This document shows, one piece after another, positions 1-9,012 of a stretch of DNA of 64,000 nt. The stretch spans positions 1-64,000 of the forward strand of contig NZ_BOSJ01000004.1 of assembly GCF_018403285.1 (NCBI RefSeq), written 5' to 3'. Under the pieces are notes generated by a model. It did no database searches and was not told the DNA's origin. It worked only from the letters and a program-made list of their open reading frames with translations. The translations under genes were made by a program, and so were the position numbers. Source of the stretch: Paenibacillus sp. J45TS6 (GTDB lineage: Bacteria > Bacillota > Bacilli > Paenibacillales > Paenibacillaceae). How positions within the stretch are numbered: position 1 is the first letter of the stretch; every line of letters begins with the position of its first letter.

Positions 1-49
1 CCATTTGTCTTTTGAAATCTGCTGTGAATGTGCGTCTTTGCTTTGGCAT
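1..49 (-). CDS. IS3-family transposase OrfA, N-terminus only
   Basis: Sixteen codons are visible before the window edge, reading MPKQRRTFTADFKRQM. This is the characteristic start of the helix-turn-helix OrfA of IS3-family (IS150-group-like) transposases, which normally starts MxKxRRxFTxEFK and binds the element's inverted repeats. The ATG at 49-47 has GGAG about 10 bases upstream on the minus strand. The rest of OrfA, the frameshift site and the DDE OrfB lie to the left. Confidence 0.7.
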   Translation of the reverse strand, partial: MPKQRRTFTADFKRQM

Positions 50-122
50 AGTAGATCCGCTCCTAATCGTATTCTCTTCATTCTACTAGCCCTTAATTTT
101 TCTGTCCAACTAAGTGTAGACG
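1..122 (-). mobile_element. IS3-family insertion sequence, end fragment
   Basis: The left edge holds the upstream end of an IS3-family element whose transposase reads leftward out of the window. On the minus strand the terminal region reads ACTTAGTTGGACAG followed by an A-rich stretch, a GGAG ribosome binding site and the first codons of OrfA. The outer boundary is not exact: homology to the interrupted gene on the right resumes at about 121-127, so the IS tip lies near 118-127. I could not define the target duplication because the other end is outside the window. Confidence 0.6.
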
Positions 123-357
123 ATCCAAAGATGCGCTAGGTAGTTTAGACAAAGTGAAGCGTGTTGTGAAGATTCAAGGTTTTGTGAATGCAGAACCTGG
201 CTTTGAAGAGCACCATAAGGTGTTGAATGGGACATCCGATCTCATGTATGAGGTCTTTGGAGAAAAAGGAGTTCACGCGAGATCCGTATTAGGGGCTGTA
301 TCGGTAAGAGATAATCTTCCCATCATCGTGGATTCTATATTTGAAGTGGAAGAATAG
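121..357 (+). pseudogene. RidA/YjgF-family gene, 5'-truncated by IS
   Basis: The frame from about 121 to the stop at 355-357 encodes the C-terminal half of a RidA-like protein of the YjgF/chorismate-mutase-like subfamily (normally about 150 aa): DALGSLDKVKRVVKIQGFVN, then NGTSDLMYEVFGEKGVHARS and a closing IIVDSIFEVEE. A possible GTG start at 154 sits inside a conserved helix and has no ribosome binding site, so it is not a real start. The N-terminal half is missing and IS3-like DNA directly abuts the homology, so the gene was interrupted. Family members deaminate reactive enamine/imine intermediates; this copy is probably dead. Confidence 0.7.
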
Positions 358-420
358 ACAACCTATGAAGTTTTAGAAAGCGCTATTACACCTATGAATT
401 TAAGGGATTGGAGCTAACAC

Positions 421-1419
421 ATGAGTCAGTATACGATCGGAATCGACCTTGGTGGTACGAACATCAAGGCAGCTATTTTTAATAAAGAATTTAAAATGGT
501 AGTTGAAAAAAACGTTCAAACGGAAGCAATCAAAGGTCCAACCCATGTACTAAATAGAATGAAAGAAACCATAATTGAAATGTTGCAAACCTCTAATTTG
601 TCGCAATCTGACATAAGATGTATGGGAATGGGCATCCCTGGTCTCTTGAATCCAGATGAAGGGCTCTCGATTTTCTCCCCTAATTTTCCTGGTTGGGAAA
701 ATATCCATGTTGTAAATGAGATGGAGAATACCTTTGGAATTCCCACTTTTATTGACAATGATGTTCGTGTAAATCTCTACGGTGAATGGCGATTTGGATC
801 AGGTATTGGTTTCGATAATGTTGTGCTAATTACCTTAGGAACAGGACTGGGATCAGGAATCGTCAGTGCTGGCAATGTGTTGTATGGAAAGACCTCGAGT
901 GCTGGGGAAATAGGCCATATGAATATGTACAGAGAAGGTCGCCCTTGCAAGTGTGGCAGTTCAGGCTGCTTGGGTAGATATGTTTCGGCTGTCGGGATGG
1001 TCAACACTTTTATTGAACGGCTAAATGATGGTCATAAAAGTATCATTCAAGAATGGGTCCAACAAGATCAAAGCCAAATTACGGCTAAAATGATTTCTGA
1101 TGCGTATGATTTAGGAGATCAAGTAGCAATGGAAGTGATGCATGAAACGGGCAGAATCTTAGGGTTTGGCCTTTCCAATGTCATTAATCTATATAATCCA
1201 GAGATGATCATTGTCGGCGGGGGCATGTCTGCTGCAGGAGATCGATTGCTAGATGTGGTTCGGGAGACAACTGCTAAGCATGCTTTAAAGTTATCCAACG
1301 AGGCATGTAAGATTCAGGAAGCTCAGTTAGGCGGAAAAGCAGGCATGATTGGTGCTGCTGTATACGCAAGCGAACGCTTAACAAAGAAACTCTCCAATAG
1401 AATTGAAATAGAATCCTGA
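421..1419 (+). CDS. ROK-family sugar kinase (glucokinase-like)
   Basis: A 332-aa cytoplasmic sugar kinase of the ROK family, most likely phosphorylating glucose or a related hexose with ATP. The N-terminal phosphate-binding loop GIDLGGTNIKAAIF is at residues 7-20, the catalytic Asp is probably D114 in IDNDVRVN, and a second phosphate loop ITLGTGLGSG follows. Zinc ligands are H166 (GEIGH) and C176, C178, C183 in CKCGSSGC. The family motif usually continues CxE; here that Glu is Gly (G185), which may alter sugar selection. GGAG at 410-413 supports the ATG. Length is normal for the family. The GNAT gene follows 22 bases downstream. Confidence 0.85.
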   Translation: MSQYTIGIDLGGTNIKAAIFNKEFKMVVEKNVQTEAIKGPTHVLNRMKETIIEMLQTSNLSQSDIRCMGMGIPGLLNPDEGLSIFSPNFPGWENIHVVNEMENTFGIPTFIDNDVRVNLYGEWRFGSGIGFDNVVLITLGTGLGSGIVSAGNVLYGKTSSAGEIGHMNMYREGRPCKCGSSGCLGRYVSAVGMVNTFIERLNDGHKSIIQEWVQQDQSQITAKMISDAYDLGDQVAMEVMHETGRILGFGLSNVINLYNPEMIIVGGGMSAAGDRLLDVVRETTAKHALKLSNEACKIQEAQLGGKAGMIGAAVYASERLTKKLSNRIEIES

Positions 1420-1441
1420 TTTGTGATGAGGGGGAGAAGCA

Positions 1442-1981
1442 GTGGAAACGTCAGAGACATCTGAAACATCAGAGACATCAAAAATATCAAATTCATCACT
1501 TGTTATTCGGTCAGCTTCATTATCAGAAGCGCCCATCATTTTAAACCTGTGGCAAAATTCGGCTAAGTGGCTTAATTCTAAAGGAATATACCAATGGCGT
1601 CCGGAGTTTTTTAATGTGGATCAGGTTATAGAATTTCTAACAAATGGTTCTGACGTTTACATTGCTGAGCTGAATTCGGAGGTAGTGGGGACTTATATTA
1701 TTACTTGGACAGACCCTTTTATATGGAAAGAGCTCGATAATCTACATTCAGGTTATATCCACCGATTTGCAGTGAATAGAGATTATAAGGGAATGGGAAT
1801 CGGAAATATTCTCTTAGAAAAAGCGGAACAGCAGATTAAAAGCCGGGGTAAGACTTTTGTAAGGTTGGATTGTATGGCAGACAACAGCAGACTTAATGTG
1901 TATTATCAAGATTATGGATTTAACTATATAAGAACAATAAATGGAGATGGATGGAGCGCTCATCTGTATGAAAAGCAGTAA
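1442..1981 (+). CDS. GNAT-family N-acetyltransferase
   Basis: A 179-aa acetyltransferase starting at GTG 1442, with a GGGGGA ribosome binding site just upstream. The GNAT fold spans residues 20-175, with the acetyl-CoA loop at about residues 117-123 (NRDYKGMGIGN) and a C-terminal LDCMADNSRLNVYYQDYGF segment typical of the family. Residues 1-13 are a direct repeat of Ser-Glu-Thr units (METSETSETSETS) encoded by near-identical 9-base units, so the N-terminus is a small unstable repeat tract and not part of the fold. It follows the ROK kinase closely and may be co-transcribed. The substrate is unknown. Confidence 0.8.
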   Translation: METSETSETSETSKISNSSLVIRSASLSEAPIILNLWQNSAKWLNSKGIYQWRPEFFNVDQVIEFLTNGSDVYIAELNSEVVGTYIITWTDPFIWKELDNLHSGYIHRFAVNRDYKGMGIGNILLEKAEQQIKSRGKTFVRLDCMADNSRLNVYYQDYGFNYIRTINGDGWSAHLYEKQ

Positions 1982-2103
1982 ATGAGCAGTAATTCAGGGT
2001 AATAGCATAACATTATTAGCACTATAGAACATTTTAATAGCGTTATAAAAAACATTTTATGGATTTTTATCTCGTATTTTATTTTGTTATCCTGTATATT
2101 TAA

Positions 2104-3561
<1,458 letters not shown>

Positions 3562-3603
3562 TAAAATAATAGTAAAGCTGTTATCAGCTTGTTAACAATG
3601 AGA

Positions 3604-3630
3604 CCGTCTTCCATAGGAAGGCGGTTTTTT
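3604..3630 (+). terminator. Intrinsic terminator after gdhA
   Basis: A nine-pair stem, CCGTCTTCC (3604-3612) with GGAAGGCGG (3616-3624), has a three-base loop and is followed by six T. Confidence 0.9.
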
Positions 3631-3752
3631 ATATTACTGTTTAATGTAGATGGAATGACAAAATTGCATTTTAATGATTAGATAGAGGGTTTTTACAGAT
3701 GAGTCAAGAAGTATAGAGGTTATCGCTGAAACTGTATGAAGGGAGGAAGAGA

Positions 3753-4079
3753 ATGAATCGTGTGAATCGTAAGTTCAATTGGATTCTAGGATTCGTTGGA
3801 TTCATAATTAGCCTCTTCATTATAACTGCTCCAGATGAAGTGGATTACAATGAATGGCTTTCAAGTAAACAAGGCATTATCTGTGATCATAGTGGTTTGG
3901 AATCGGGATGCAAGATGGGAGATAGAGCGATTAATCGTGATACAAGAGAAATTAAAAATGCGAGGATATATTTGCAGGTAAGAGAAACTTTTTCTCAATC
4001 AAATAAGGAGTATGACATAAAAGCAGTTGGGGTATTAAATCACTTTTTTGATATGTCATCTTTTACGATATATGACTAA
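3753..4079 (+). CDS. Small membrane-anchored protein, paralogue A
   Basis: A 108-aa protein with one N-terminal membrane segment (about residues 10-27, ILGFVGFIISLFIIT) and an extracytoplasmic domain. GGAGGA precedes the ATG. I do not recognise a named function, but it is related to the protein at 25829-26161: both have TM, then (A/N)PxExxYxxWL, then GI, and both end Y(D/E)I(K/R)xVGxLxxFF. It may belong to the small DUF4359-like group. It is followed 50 bases later by the HAD gene. No signal for regulation seen. Confidence 0.6.
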   Translation: MNRVNRKFNWILGFVGFIISLFIITAPDEVDYNEWLSSKQGIICDHSGLESGCKMGDRAINRDTREIKNARIYLQVRETFSQSNKEYDIKAVGVLNHFFDMSSFTIYD

Positions 4080-4129
4080 TCAGCTGAATATTAAAGCTTT
4101 CAATTACAGTGAAGAAAGGAGTTCATACT

Positions 4130-4705
4130 ATGAATATCCTGTGGGATTTTGATGGTACCTTGTTTAATACATACCCAGCTTATACTGAAATTCTTTATGA
4201 GATTCTCAGCCATACAGTATCTAAGCAAGATATATATAATCACCTGAAAATTTCATTTACCCATGCTGTTCAGTATTACGATTTATCAGAAGAACAGGTA
4301 AAAAGACTGTTTGCCATGGAGAAAGCAGTACACCCAGCAGATACGACTCCCTTTCCGTTCGTTGAGGATATATTAAAGTTTGCCGATCTAAATGTCATCA
4401 TGACACATAAACCTCGTAAAGATGTGGAACATATTTTGAAATATTATGACTTTGAAGATTATTTTACCGAAATTGTTGCTATAGATGATGGATTTCCGAG
4501 AAAACCTGATCCTGCATCTTATATTTATTTACATCATAAATATAAGATTGATCTAGTGATTGGGGATCGTGAGATTGATATTGTCCCGGCGAAGTCCATT
4601 GGAATAAAGACTTGTCTATTTCAGAACAGCACTCCTGGAGCAGATGTATACTTGACGGCATATGAAAACTTTTTTGATTTAACTTCCATAGCAATAAACA
4701 ACTAA
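4130..4705 (+). CDS. HAD-superfamily phosphatase, PGP-like
   Basis: A 191-aa haloacid dehalogenase-type hydrolase of subfamily IA (phosphoglycolate-phosphatase-like). Motif I is WDFDGTLF with nucleophile D6 and D8; motif II is the Thr of MTHKPRK; motif III is the Lys of PRKPDP; motif IV is IGDREID. A small helical cap lies between motifs I and II. The frame extends upstream to GTG 4109, but AAAGGAG at 4115-4121 lies eight bases before ATG 4130, so that is the start. The substrate cannot be told from sequence. Confidence 0.8.
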   Translation: MNILWDFDGTLFNTYPAYTEILYEILSHTVSKQDIYNHLKISFTHAVQYYDLSEEQVKRLFAMEKAVHPADTTPFPFVEDILKFADLNVIMTHKPRKDVEHILKYYDFEDYFTEIVAIDDGFPRKPDPASYIYLHHKYKIDLVIGDREIDIVPAKSIGIKTCLFQNSTPGADVYLTAYENFFDLTSIAINN

Positions 4706-4769
4706 TCAGTTAAAAATTTATTTATCCATTACTCAGAGTTGTGAAAAATTGAGCAAAATTATCCACAGT

Positions 4770-4796
4770 AAAAAACCTCCAAACTATATTGGAGGA
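4770..4796 (-). terminator. Terminator for the small minus-strand gene
   Basis: The stem CCTCCAA (4776-4782) with TTGGAGG (4789-4795), read on the minus strand, is followed by TTTTTT. It lies just past the stop codon at 4804. Confidence 0.8.
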
Positions 4797-4803
4797 TAGA
4801 AAA

Positions 4804-4947
4804 TCATTTACTGTCGGATCCTGATTGAGCGAGTACAGACCCTGCTAAAGATTTTGAGGTTTTACTAGCAGAGTTACTTTGCAAAACATGCGATGCTTTC
4901 TTAGACAATTTCTTAGAAGATACTTTATTTGCGCTTGATTTAGCCAT
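4804..4947 (-). CDS. Small Ser/Lys/Ala-rich conserved-type protein
   Basis: A 47-aa reading frame, MAKSSANKVSSKKLSKKA then SHVLQSNSASKTSKSLAGSV and a short tail. A clear GAGGTG lies seven bases upstream of ATG 4947 and a clean terminator follows, so it is expressed as its own transcript. The pattern (MAKSS..., ASxVL, SKxxAGSxLxQ) resembles a family of tiny low-complexity proteins common in bacilli and other bacteria whose function I do not know. A sigma-B-like promoter is possible 40 bases upstream, which would fit a stress or stationary-phase role. It lies convergent to the upstream HAD gene and divergent to the GNAT fusion. Confidence 0.7.
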   Translation of the reverse strand: MAKSSANKVSSKKLSKKASHVLQSNSASKTSKSLAGSVLAQSGSDSK

Positions 4948-4986
4948 GATACGACACCTCTTAGTTTCAATTTTATATATATTTAA

Positions 4987-5010
4987 TAAACCGCTGAGTT
5001 CATTGTAAAC
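4987..5010 (-). promoter_or_regulatory. Possible sigma-B-like promoter
   Basis: On the minus strand GTTTAC (5010-5005), a 12-base spacer and GGTTTA (4992-4987) loosely match the sigma-B consensus GTTTAA-N12/14-GGGWAW. It lies 40 bases before the small gene ending at 4804. The -10 match is poor (4 of 6), so this is tentative. Confidence 0.25.
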
Positions 5011-5033
5011 ATTGATGCATGGAGGAAGAGAGT

Positions 5034-6053
5034 ATGAATATCTGTTTGCGAGAGCTTAATGAAAATGATCCTATGATCATTTCGAATGCTTTTAAACAAC
5101 AAGGCTGGGAAAAGCCTGCAGATTTATATGTTAGATATTTGGACGAACAGAAACGTGGTGAACGTGTATCGATTGTTGCTGAAGTGGATGGTGATTTTGC
5201 CGGATATGTCAATGTGTTATGGGATTCGTATTATCCTTCTTTTCGAGAAAAAGGGATTCCTGAAATTAATGATTTTAATGTATTAATGAAGTATCGCCGA
5301 TTAGGCATTGGCTCTAAATTGATGGATAGAGCAGAGGAGATCATTAAAGAACGATCTGATTTTTCCGGAATTGGGGTAGGGTTATTTACGGATTACGGAA
5401 ATGCTCAAATTCTATATGCAAGACGGGGGTATATCCCCGATGGCAGAGGAATACATAATGGTCAGAGGTATCTTGAATATGGAGAGGTTGCCACAATCGA
5501 TGATGATCTTACCCTTTATTTAACTAAAAAACTGATCAAACAAGAGATTTGCATCAAGAATATAACAGAAGAACAAGCAGAACACTTTTGGAAAATAAGA
5601 CTAGAATCATTAAGAGTAAGCCCTGAGGCATTCGGAACTTCTTACGAAGATTCTGTTGGGACGCCAATCAGCGAAGTAGTGAAAAAGATCAAAAATGAAC
5701 ATGACGAGTATATTCTAGGAGCTTTTAAAGAAGACAATCAAATTGTAGGTATCGCAGGTTTCAGAAAAGGACAAGGAATGAAGTTTAAACATAAAGGAAT
5801 GGTATGGGGAGTTTATGTATCACCCGAATATCGAGGAAAAGGGATCGGCAAGAGCCTCATGGTAGAAGTATTGAACCGGGGAAAAGATTTAGAAGAGTTG
5901 AAGCAAATCAATCTCAGTGTGATAACGGTAAATAGATCCGCAGTAGAACTCTATAAGAAATTAGGGTTCGAATCCTATGGTGTTGAAAAGAATGCTTTGG
6001 AGTATATGGGCGAGGTATACGATGAAGAGCATATGACTTATTTTTATAAGTAA
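5034..6053 (+). CDS. Tandem GNAT fusion acetyltransferase
   Basis: A 339-aa protein made of two complete GNAT domains. Domain 1 (about residues 1-165) has the CoA loop KYRRLGIGSKLMD and ends in DDDLTLYLTKKL, the usual C-terminus of stand-alone members of its group. Domain 2 (about residues 170-339) begins ICIKNITEEQAEHFWKIRLE, the usual start of a different stand-alone group, and has the loop SPEYRGKGIGKSLM. The frame is open to ATG 5019, but that ATG overlaps GGAGGA (5021-5026), which is the ribosome binding site for ATG 5034. This looks like two neighbouring genes fused by loss of a stop. Substrates unknown. Confidence 0.8.
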   Translation: MNICLRELNENDPMIISNAFKQQGWEKPADLYVRYLDEQKRGERVSIVAEVDGDFAGYVNVLWDSYYPSFREKGIPEINDFNVLMKYRRLGIGSKLMDRAEEIIKERSDFSGIGVGLFTDYGNAQILYARRGYIPDGRGIHNGQRYLEYGEVATIDDDLTLYLTKKLIKQEICIKNITEEQAEHFWKIRLESLRVSPEAFGTSYEDSVGTPISEVVKKIKNEHDEYILGAFKEDNQIVGIAGFRKGQGMKFKHKGMVWGVYVSPEYRGKGIGKSLMVEVLNRGKDLEELKQINLSVITVNRSAVELYKKLGFESYGVEKNALEYMGEVYDEEHMTYFYK

Positions 6054-6091
6054 ACTACAACAAGTTTGAATCGGAAAGAAGTGAAGGTAGC

Positions 6092-6265
6092 ATGATAGGA
6101 ACGATCCTTATTGTACTATTACTATTTATTATTACAACGAGTGTTGTCACTATGGAAGTAAGATTAAAAAGAAAAATGGAAAGAGACGAAGGATTAAATG
6201 CGAGACTTGATTTATTAATAAAAGACATAAGAGAGATCAAGGAAACTGTTAATAAAGAATCATAA
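6092..6265 (+). CDS. Small membrane protein with coiled-coil tail
   Basis: A 57-aa frame: residues 2-20 form one membrane segment (IGTILIVLLLFIITTSVV), then a charged helix ending LLIKDIREIKETVNKES. A GAAGGT sequence precedes ATG 6092. The build matches the 51-aa gene at 21595 (TM then EELRDIKELLEQ). Such one-pass proteins are common in Paenibacillus and lack an assigned function. It lies just after the GNAT fusion and just before cysK. Confidence 0.55.
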   Translation: MIGTILIVLLLFIITTSVVTMEVRLKRKMERDEGLNARLDLLIKDIREIKETVNKES

Positions 6266-6320
6266 GCATAGATTTTTTTATGGGATTAATCACTAACTGA
6301 AATTGAACGGAGGAACCTCA

Positions 6321-7259
6321 GTGGCAAAAATAGCAAAGAATCTTACTGATTTAATTGGTAATACACCGTTATTAGAACTTGCTAACTTTTCTTTGAATCA
6401 TCATCTAGAGACGAACCTTATTGCTAAATTAGAATACTTTAACCCTGCAGGCAGTGTGAAAGACCGAATTGGACTTGCGATGATTCGAGATGCAGAAGAG
6501 AAGGGCGATATTAACAAAGATACCGTGATTATAGAACCGACTAGTGGAAATACGGGAGTGGGGCTTGCTTTTGCAGCTGCAGCATTAGGATATAAGTTAG
6601 TGATTACGCTTCCCGAAAGTTTCAGTATGGAACGCAGAAAATTGTTATCTGCCTTGGGTGCAGAATTAGTTCTCACTCCTGCTTAAGAAGGAATGGCTGG
6701 AGCAATCAAAAAGGCCGAAGAAATTGCCGATACCATTCCTAATTCATATATTCCGCAGCAATTTAAGAATCCTGCTAATCCTGAGATCCACCGAAAGACA
6801 ACAGCAGAAGAAATTTGGAGAGATACGGATGGGGAAGTGGATATTTTTATTAGTGGTGTGGGAACAGGCGGAACCATTTCTGGGGTAGGCGAGGTGCTAA
6901 AGGGTAGAAAACCTGAGGTGCAGATTATTGCCGTTGAGCCATTTGATTCGCCAGTTCTCTCCGGTGGGAATAAGGGATTACACAAAATTCAAGGGATCGG
7001 TGCTGGATTTGTGCCCGGTAATTTTCATCATTCGGTCGTTGATGAGATTATTCAAGTGAAAAACGAAGATGCTTATGAAACAACACGACAGTTAGCGAGA
7101 AGCGAAGGGTTGCTAATAGGTATTTCATCTGGAGCAGCGACGTTCGCCGCACTACAAGTCGCAAATAGACCAGAAAATAAAAACAAAAAAATTGTCGTAC
7201 TACTCCCAGATACAGGCGAGCGTTATCTATCGGTACCCGATCTTTTTCCAGAAGCATAA
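6321..7259 (+). pseudogene. cysK: Cysteine synthase, interrupted by in-frame TAA
   Basis: O-acetylserine sulfhydrylase (PLP enzyme; O-acetylserine plus sulfide to cysteine). Seen in order: [21 protein letters not shown] with the PLP lysine, the substrate loop TSGNTG, the PLP-phosphate loop GTGGTISG and GISSGAA near the end. GTG 6321 has GGAGG seven bases upstream. After LVLTPA (codon 121) the frame hits TAA at 6684-6686 and then continues in the same frame as [12 protein letters not shown] to the normal end. Intact homologues read LTPGxEGMKGAI here, so exactly one codon became TAA. An ATG at 6693 could allow re-initiation, but a split enzyme is unlikely to work. A sound terminator follows. 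Sequencing error is the alternative. Confidence 0.85.
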
Positions 7260-7264
7260 AAGTA

Positions 7265-7299
7265 GAGCAGTTACATGCTGAATGTAGCTGCTCTTTTTT
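7265..7299 (+). terminator. Intrinsic terminator after cysK
   Basis: An 11-pair stem pairs GAGCAGTTACA (7265-7275) with TGTAGCTGCTC (7283-7293) and is followed by six T. Confidence 0.9.
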
Positions 7300-7460
7300 G
7301 AGTTATTTTGGAGTCTCCTTATCAGTTCACGGGAGAAAATGACTTAAACCTATCGCTACTCGCGCACAATATGTATAATTATGGTAAATAACACCTGGAA
7401 GAAGTCAAACTGAGGATATTCAAGAGAATAGTACTGTATGAAAAATAGGGGGCAAGTTCT

Positions 7461-8201
7461 ATGGCTGAGAAGCACTTTATTATTACGGGTACATCAAGAG
7501 GGATCGGCGAGCAACTGGCTATGATGCTGCTTGAAAGAGGCAGTCATGTTCATGGTATATCTAGAGGAAGTTCAGATGTCTTATGTAAGTATAAGAATTA
7601 CTCGCATCTTAAGTTCGACTTAAGTAATACAATGGGTGCTCAGCATATGCTAGATGGAATTCTGAAGTCAATTAATACGAACGATACAGACATGTTATGC
7701 CTGATTAACAATGCGGCTATGCTTGAACCACTCAAATCAATTGAAAAATGCACGCAGGAAGAAATAAATAAAAATCTGCAAATTAGTTTAATTGCTCCTA
7801 TGGTTTTGACTTCTTGTTTTATTCAGCAAACCGAAAGTCTACAGTTGAGAAGAAAAATTATCAATATATCTTCAGGTTCAGGGACATATCCAGCACCCGA
7901 TATGAGTGTGTACTGTACAGCAAAAGCAGGACTAAACATGTTTACCAGGTGTGTGGGAGCAGAGCAAAATAAACGAGAAAATCCTATTGAAATTATAGCG
8001 GTTGATCCAGGTATGGTCGACACCGAACTACAAAGGGTGGCTAGAGGGAAAAATGAGACTGATTTTGGGATGGCTCCGTTTTTTAATGCAGCTCACGAAA
8101 CGGGACAATTGATATCAACCAGGGATCTTGGAGAGCACTTGTTACATAGGATTGATCAGAAGATAGAGCCTGGAAAGATCGTTACTTACGCTGAAGTGTA
8201 G
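7461..8201 (+). CDS. SDR oxidoreductase, YueD/benzil-reductase-like
   Basis: A 246-aa short-chain dehydrogenase/reductase, NADPH-dependent by fold. Cofactor loop TGTSRGIG is at residues 9-16, NNAA in the middle, catalytic Ser in NISSGSG and the catalytic YxxxK as YCTAK; PGMVDT follows. The overall pattern (INNAAMLEPLKSIE, LIAPMVLTS, CTAKAGLNMFT) matches the Bacillus YueD group, whose characterised member reduces benzil to (S)-benzoin; sepiapterin-reductase-like is the broader class. GGGGGC precedes the ATG. The physiological substrate is unknown. Confidence 0.8.
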   Translation: MAEKHFIITGTSRGIGEQLAMMLLERGSHVHGISRGSSDVLCKYKNYSHLKFDLSNTMGAQHMLDGILKSINTNDTDMLCLINNAAMLEPLKSIEKCTQEEINKNLQISLIAPMVLTSCFIQQTESLQLRRKIINISSGSGTYPAPDMSVYCTAKAGLNMFTRCVGAEQNKRENPIEIIAVDPGMVDTELQRVARGKNETDFGMAPFFNAAHETGQLISTRDLGEHLLHRIDQKIEPGKIVTYAEV

Positions 8202-8232
8202 CAGGAGATAACCCCTTACAAAGGAGAATGAA

Positions 8233-9012
8233 ATGCATAGACCCATTAATTTAGACGGCGTTGTTCATCTTTTTCAGAAAGAATTGCAAGATGCTCTTAC
8301 TGGCATATACTTGCATGGTTCAATGGCAATGGGATGTTTCCACCCAGAACATAGCGATATAGACATCTTAGTGGTCGTTAAGTCGAAACAATCCAGAGAT
8401 ACATATAAGAGAATAGCAGCCGGACTTATTCGGTTTGAGGAAGAGCTGCATCTGACAAAAGGCATAGAGTTAAGTGTAGTGCTCAAAAAATATACAGATG
8501 AATTCGTATATCCTACTCCGTTTGAATTTCATTATTCATTAGCACATAAGGAAAAATATAAATCAGATCCGGATTATCTATGCGGCGGCTATGAGGATAC
8601 GGATTTAGCAGCTCATTTCGTAGTTATCTTTCATCGGGGGATCGTACTCTATGGAAAATCCATTAGAGATGTTTTTACAGCGATTGATAAGTCGTATTTT
8701 ATAGCATCGATTCAATCCGATGTAAAGGATGTGACCGAAGGGATTACCGAAAATCCGGTGTACTATGTCTTGAATTTATGCAGAGCACTATTCTTTCTCA
8801 AAGAAGAGATTGTATCTTCCAAAAAGGAAGGCGGAGAGTGGGCCGCCGAGGTTGTACCCATGAAATATGCAGATGTCATACATGACTGTCTTGCTGCATA
8901 TCAAGGTAAAGTTGATACGATTAAGCAGGATGACGAGATCTTGCTTGAGTTTGCTACTTATATGTTAGAAGAAATCGATAACGCAGGGAGTGTAAATGAA
9001 TGGAAGAAGTAA
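8233..9012 (+). CDS. Nucleotidyltransferase, aminoglycoside adenylyltransferase-like
   Basis: A 259-aa protein with an N-terminal polymerase-beta-type nucleotidyltransferase core, YLHGSMAMGCFHPEHSDIDI (residues about 26-45), giving the GSxxxG and DxD metal-binding pattern. A C-terminal helical domain of the DUF4111 type follows, as in ANT(3'')/ANT(9) aminoglycoside adenylyltransferases. AAAGGAG lies just before the ATG. Many chromosomal relatives do not confer resistance, so I would not call it a resistance gene from sequence alone. It overlaps the next gene by 13 bases, indicating translational coupling with the Nudix gene. Confidence 0.75.
   Translation: MHRPINLDGVVHLFQKELQDALTGIYLHGSMAMGCFHPEHSDIDILVVVKSKQSRDTYKRIAAGLIRFEEELHLTKGIELSVVLKKYTDEFVYPTPFEFHYSLAHKEKYKSDPDYLCGGYEDTDLAAHFVVIFHRGIVLYGKSIRDVFTAIDKSYFIASIQSDVKDVTEGITENPVYYVLNLCRALFFLKEEIVSSKKEGGEWAAEVVPMKYADVIHDCLAAYQGKVDTIKQDDEILLEFATYMLEEIDNAGSVNEWKK

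Noticed and set aside
1442-1490. CRISPR or other non-coding repeat array
   Set aside because: The repeats are in-frame 9-base coding units without spacers.
6681-6692. Recoded stop in cysK
   Set aside because: The codon is TAA, which is not used for selenocysteine or pyrrolysine, and many other genes here end in TAA; a nonsense mutation or error is simpler.
8233-9012. Aminoglycoside resistance gene
   Set aside because: The adenylyltransferase-like motifs are present, but chromosomal relatives commonly lack resistance function and nothing mobile is adjacent. Kept only as a nucleotidyltransferase.
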